Part shown: piece after piece, positions 23,843 to 24,925 of the stretch
Layout: each line of letters starts with the position of its first letter
Position numbering within the stretch: position 1 is the stretch's first letter
From: JAFALX01 sp050734185
GTDB lineage: Bacteria > Chloroflexota > Dormibacteria > Aeolococcales > Aeolococcaceae
Direction: 5' to 3'
NCBI GenBank assembly: GCA_050734185.1
Contig: JBOHUE010000045.1
Location: forward strand, 1-24,925
Length of the DNA stretch: 24,925 nt
Program-made: the position numbers and the translations under genes
Notes under the pieces: model-generated
The model's database searches: none
What the model was told of the DNA's origin: nothing
The model's input: the letters and a program-made list of their open reading frames with translations, nothing else

Positions 23843-24925
23843 ATGGCCATCGCGGCCCCTCAGGAAGAGGCCTCCGCGGAAGATTGGCTGATCTGGAGGC
23901 ATGCCGCGTCGCGTGCCCACCAGGCAGCAGAGGAGGCGCGAGCCAGGGCGCGCGACGCCGTCGCGGCCAACACCGGCGAGCGCAACCGGCTCCGCACGAT
24001 CGCGCCCACACTTGGGCGCGCAGTCCAAAGTGTCCGCGGCCCGCGGCACGCGTCACGTCGTCGGGGCGCGCTCGAGGCGCAGCGAGCCGAGACCGATGCC
24101 GTCGCCGAGCCCACGCTGTGGACACCGACGCCGGCATCGGAGTCGGTGTGGACCCCGGCGCACCCTCAGCCGGCGACACTGGGCGCGATCCTGGAGGAGA
24201 CCGCGATCGTGCCGCTGCCTGCGGCAATGCTCCTCTACGACGACATGCTGGAGTGGCTGCAACGGCTGCATGCCGCCGGGGCGACGTTTGGCGAACTCAC
24301 GGCCTCAGGAGTCCTGGTCGACTCGGACGGCCGCTGCACGCTCACGGGCAGCGCAGCGCTGCACGATGGGTTCGCCGGGTGGACACCTCTGGGAGACCTC
24401 AAGACGGCGACGACGGTTTTCGTCGCGACCGTCGGCGCAAACCGCACTGCTGACCTTCCGCTTCCCGCGCGGTGCCTGGTCGAGCAGATCGTCGCGGTCG
24501 AATCGGCGAGCGAGCAGCTCACCGCCGCGCGGCTCCGCTCCGACCTTGCCGTCACCACCGGGGCCTTCCTGCAGGAGGACTGGGAGACCGGCGCGCGAGC
24601 GTGGCTGGCGACCGCTGCCACCAGCGCCTCGGTGGTCGATCTTCTCGGACGCCGGCGTGCACCGAGCGACGCGACCGCCGTCTCGCAGCCGGCGACCAAG
24701 CGAATCTTCTCGTTCGGCGGCCTCGCCAAGCGCGAGCCCCGCATGCTGGTCGGGCTCGGGATAGCCGCGAGCGCGTCGCTCACCCTCGTGGTTGGTGCAG
24801 CGGTCGGTCTGTCCGGGCCGCGCACCCCCGCGCAGGCAGTTGTACAGCAGCACCGCCCGGCGATCACCGCGCCGGCACCAAGCATCGCTCCCACCGCGGC
24901 TGCAGCCCCAGCAGCTGTGGCGCCG
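23843..24925 (+). CDS. Kinase-fold-like membrane protein lacking catalytic motifs (partial, runs off the window)
   Basis: 361 codons from ATG 23843 to the window edge with no stop. An N-terminal Ala/Arg-rich helix (1-50) leads to a region whose segment near 141-170, LHAAGATFGELTASGVLVD and then DGRCTLTGSA, aligns by pattern with the catalytic and DFG loops of Ser/Thr kinases (LHxxG-xxHRDLKPxNxLxD ... xDFGxA). The HRD, Lys, Asn and DFG residues are all replaced, so it would be a pseudokinase. A basic stretch and one membrane helix (about 300-325, MLVGLGIAASASLTLVVGAA) follow, then an Ala/Pro/Thr-rich extracellular start. That topology is the one of PknB-type receptors. The identification is inference from one loop pattern; a structure-based search would decide. 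Confidence 0.6.
   Translation, partial: MAIAAPQEEASAEDWLIWRHAASRAHQAAEEARARARDAVAANTGERNRLRTIAPTLGRAVQSVRGPRHASRRRGALEAQRAETDAVAEPTLWTPTPASESVWTPAHPQPATLGAILEETAIVPLPAAMLLYDDMLEWLQRLHAAGATFGELTASGVLVDSDGRCTLTGSAALHDGFAGWTPLGDLKTATTVFVATVGANRTADLPLPARCLVEQIVAVESASEQLTAARLRSDLAVTTGAFLQEDWETGARAWLATAATSASVVDLLGRRRAPSDATAVSQPATKRIFSFGGLAKREPRMLVGLGIAASASLTLVVGAAVGLSGPRTPAQAVVQQHRPAITAPAPSIAPTAAAAPAAVAP

Overview
The window is a contiguous, very GC-rich (by eye roughly two-thirds G+C) bacterial chromosomal segment with dense genes, many 4-bp GTGA/ATGA-type overlaps, frequent GTG starts, and few Shine-Dalgarno sequences. The housekeeping order rplU-rpmA-obgE-nadD-rsfS, an Obg protein with a C-terminal OCT domain, a class A penicillin-binding protein and many apparently leaderless genes (TAnnnT box 6-9 nt before the start codon) fit a high-GC Terrabacteria lineage such as Dormibacterota, Chloroflexota or Actinobacteriota. 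I cannot place it more precisely by eye. No tRNA, rRNA, insertion sequence or CRISPR array was seen.

Layout. 1-2021: the 3' end of an operon of hydrophobic, complex-I-like membrane subunits. 2029-7068: a housekeeping block starting from a promoter with a palindromic operator: maf, a DUF11-type lipoprotein, rplU, rpmA, obgE, nadD and rsfS. 7087-7497: a small coiled-coil protein. 7474-16623: a glycan-modification locus dominated by two giant divergent genes. On the minus strand lies a 1574-aa protein with two glycosyltransferase-like modules, a class I methyltransferase and an FkbM methyltransferase, translationally coupled to a separate FkbM methyltransferase. On the plus strand lies its 1082-aa paralogue, which lacks the FkbM module and has a decayed methyltransferase site. 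16604-20605 (minus): a rhomboid protease, a bifunctional class A PBP and a previously easy-to-miss 50-aa membrane protein. 20779-23766 (plus): an AAA+ ATPase and a two-gene ABC-2 exporter. 23843-end: a truncated-by-window membrane protein whose cytoplasmic part resembles a protein kinase fold with the catalytic motifs lost.

How the parts may work together. The housekeeping block serves translation and ribosome assembly (bL21, bL27, ObgE, RsfS) and NAD synthesis. The second half is mostly envelope: glycan assembly and methylation, peptidoglycan synthesis, intramembrane proteolysis, export, and a possible pseudokinase sensor or scaffold. The most unusual element is the head-to-head duplication of the glycosyltransferase/methyltransferase megagenes. 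It appears to include the promoter, so the two copies are driven by mirror-image promoters whose -10 boxes are only 12 bp apart.
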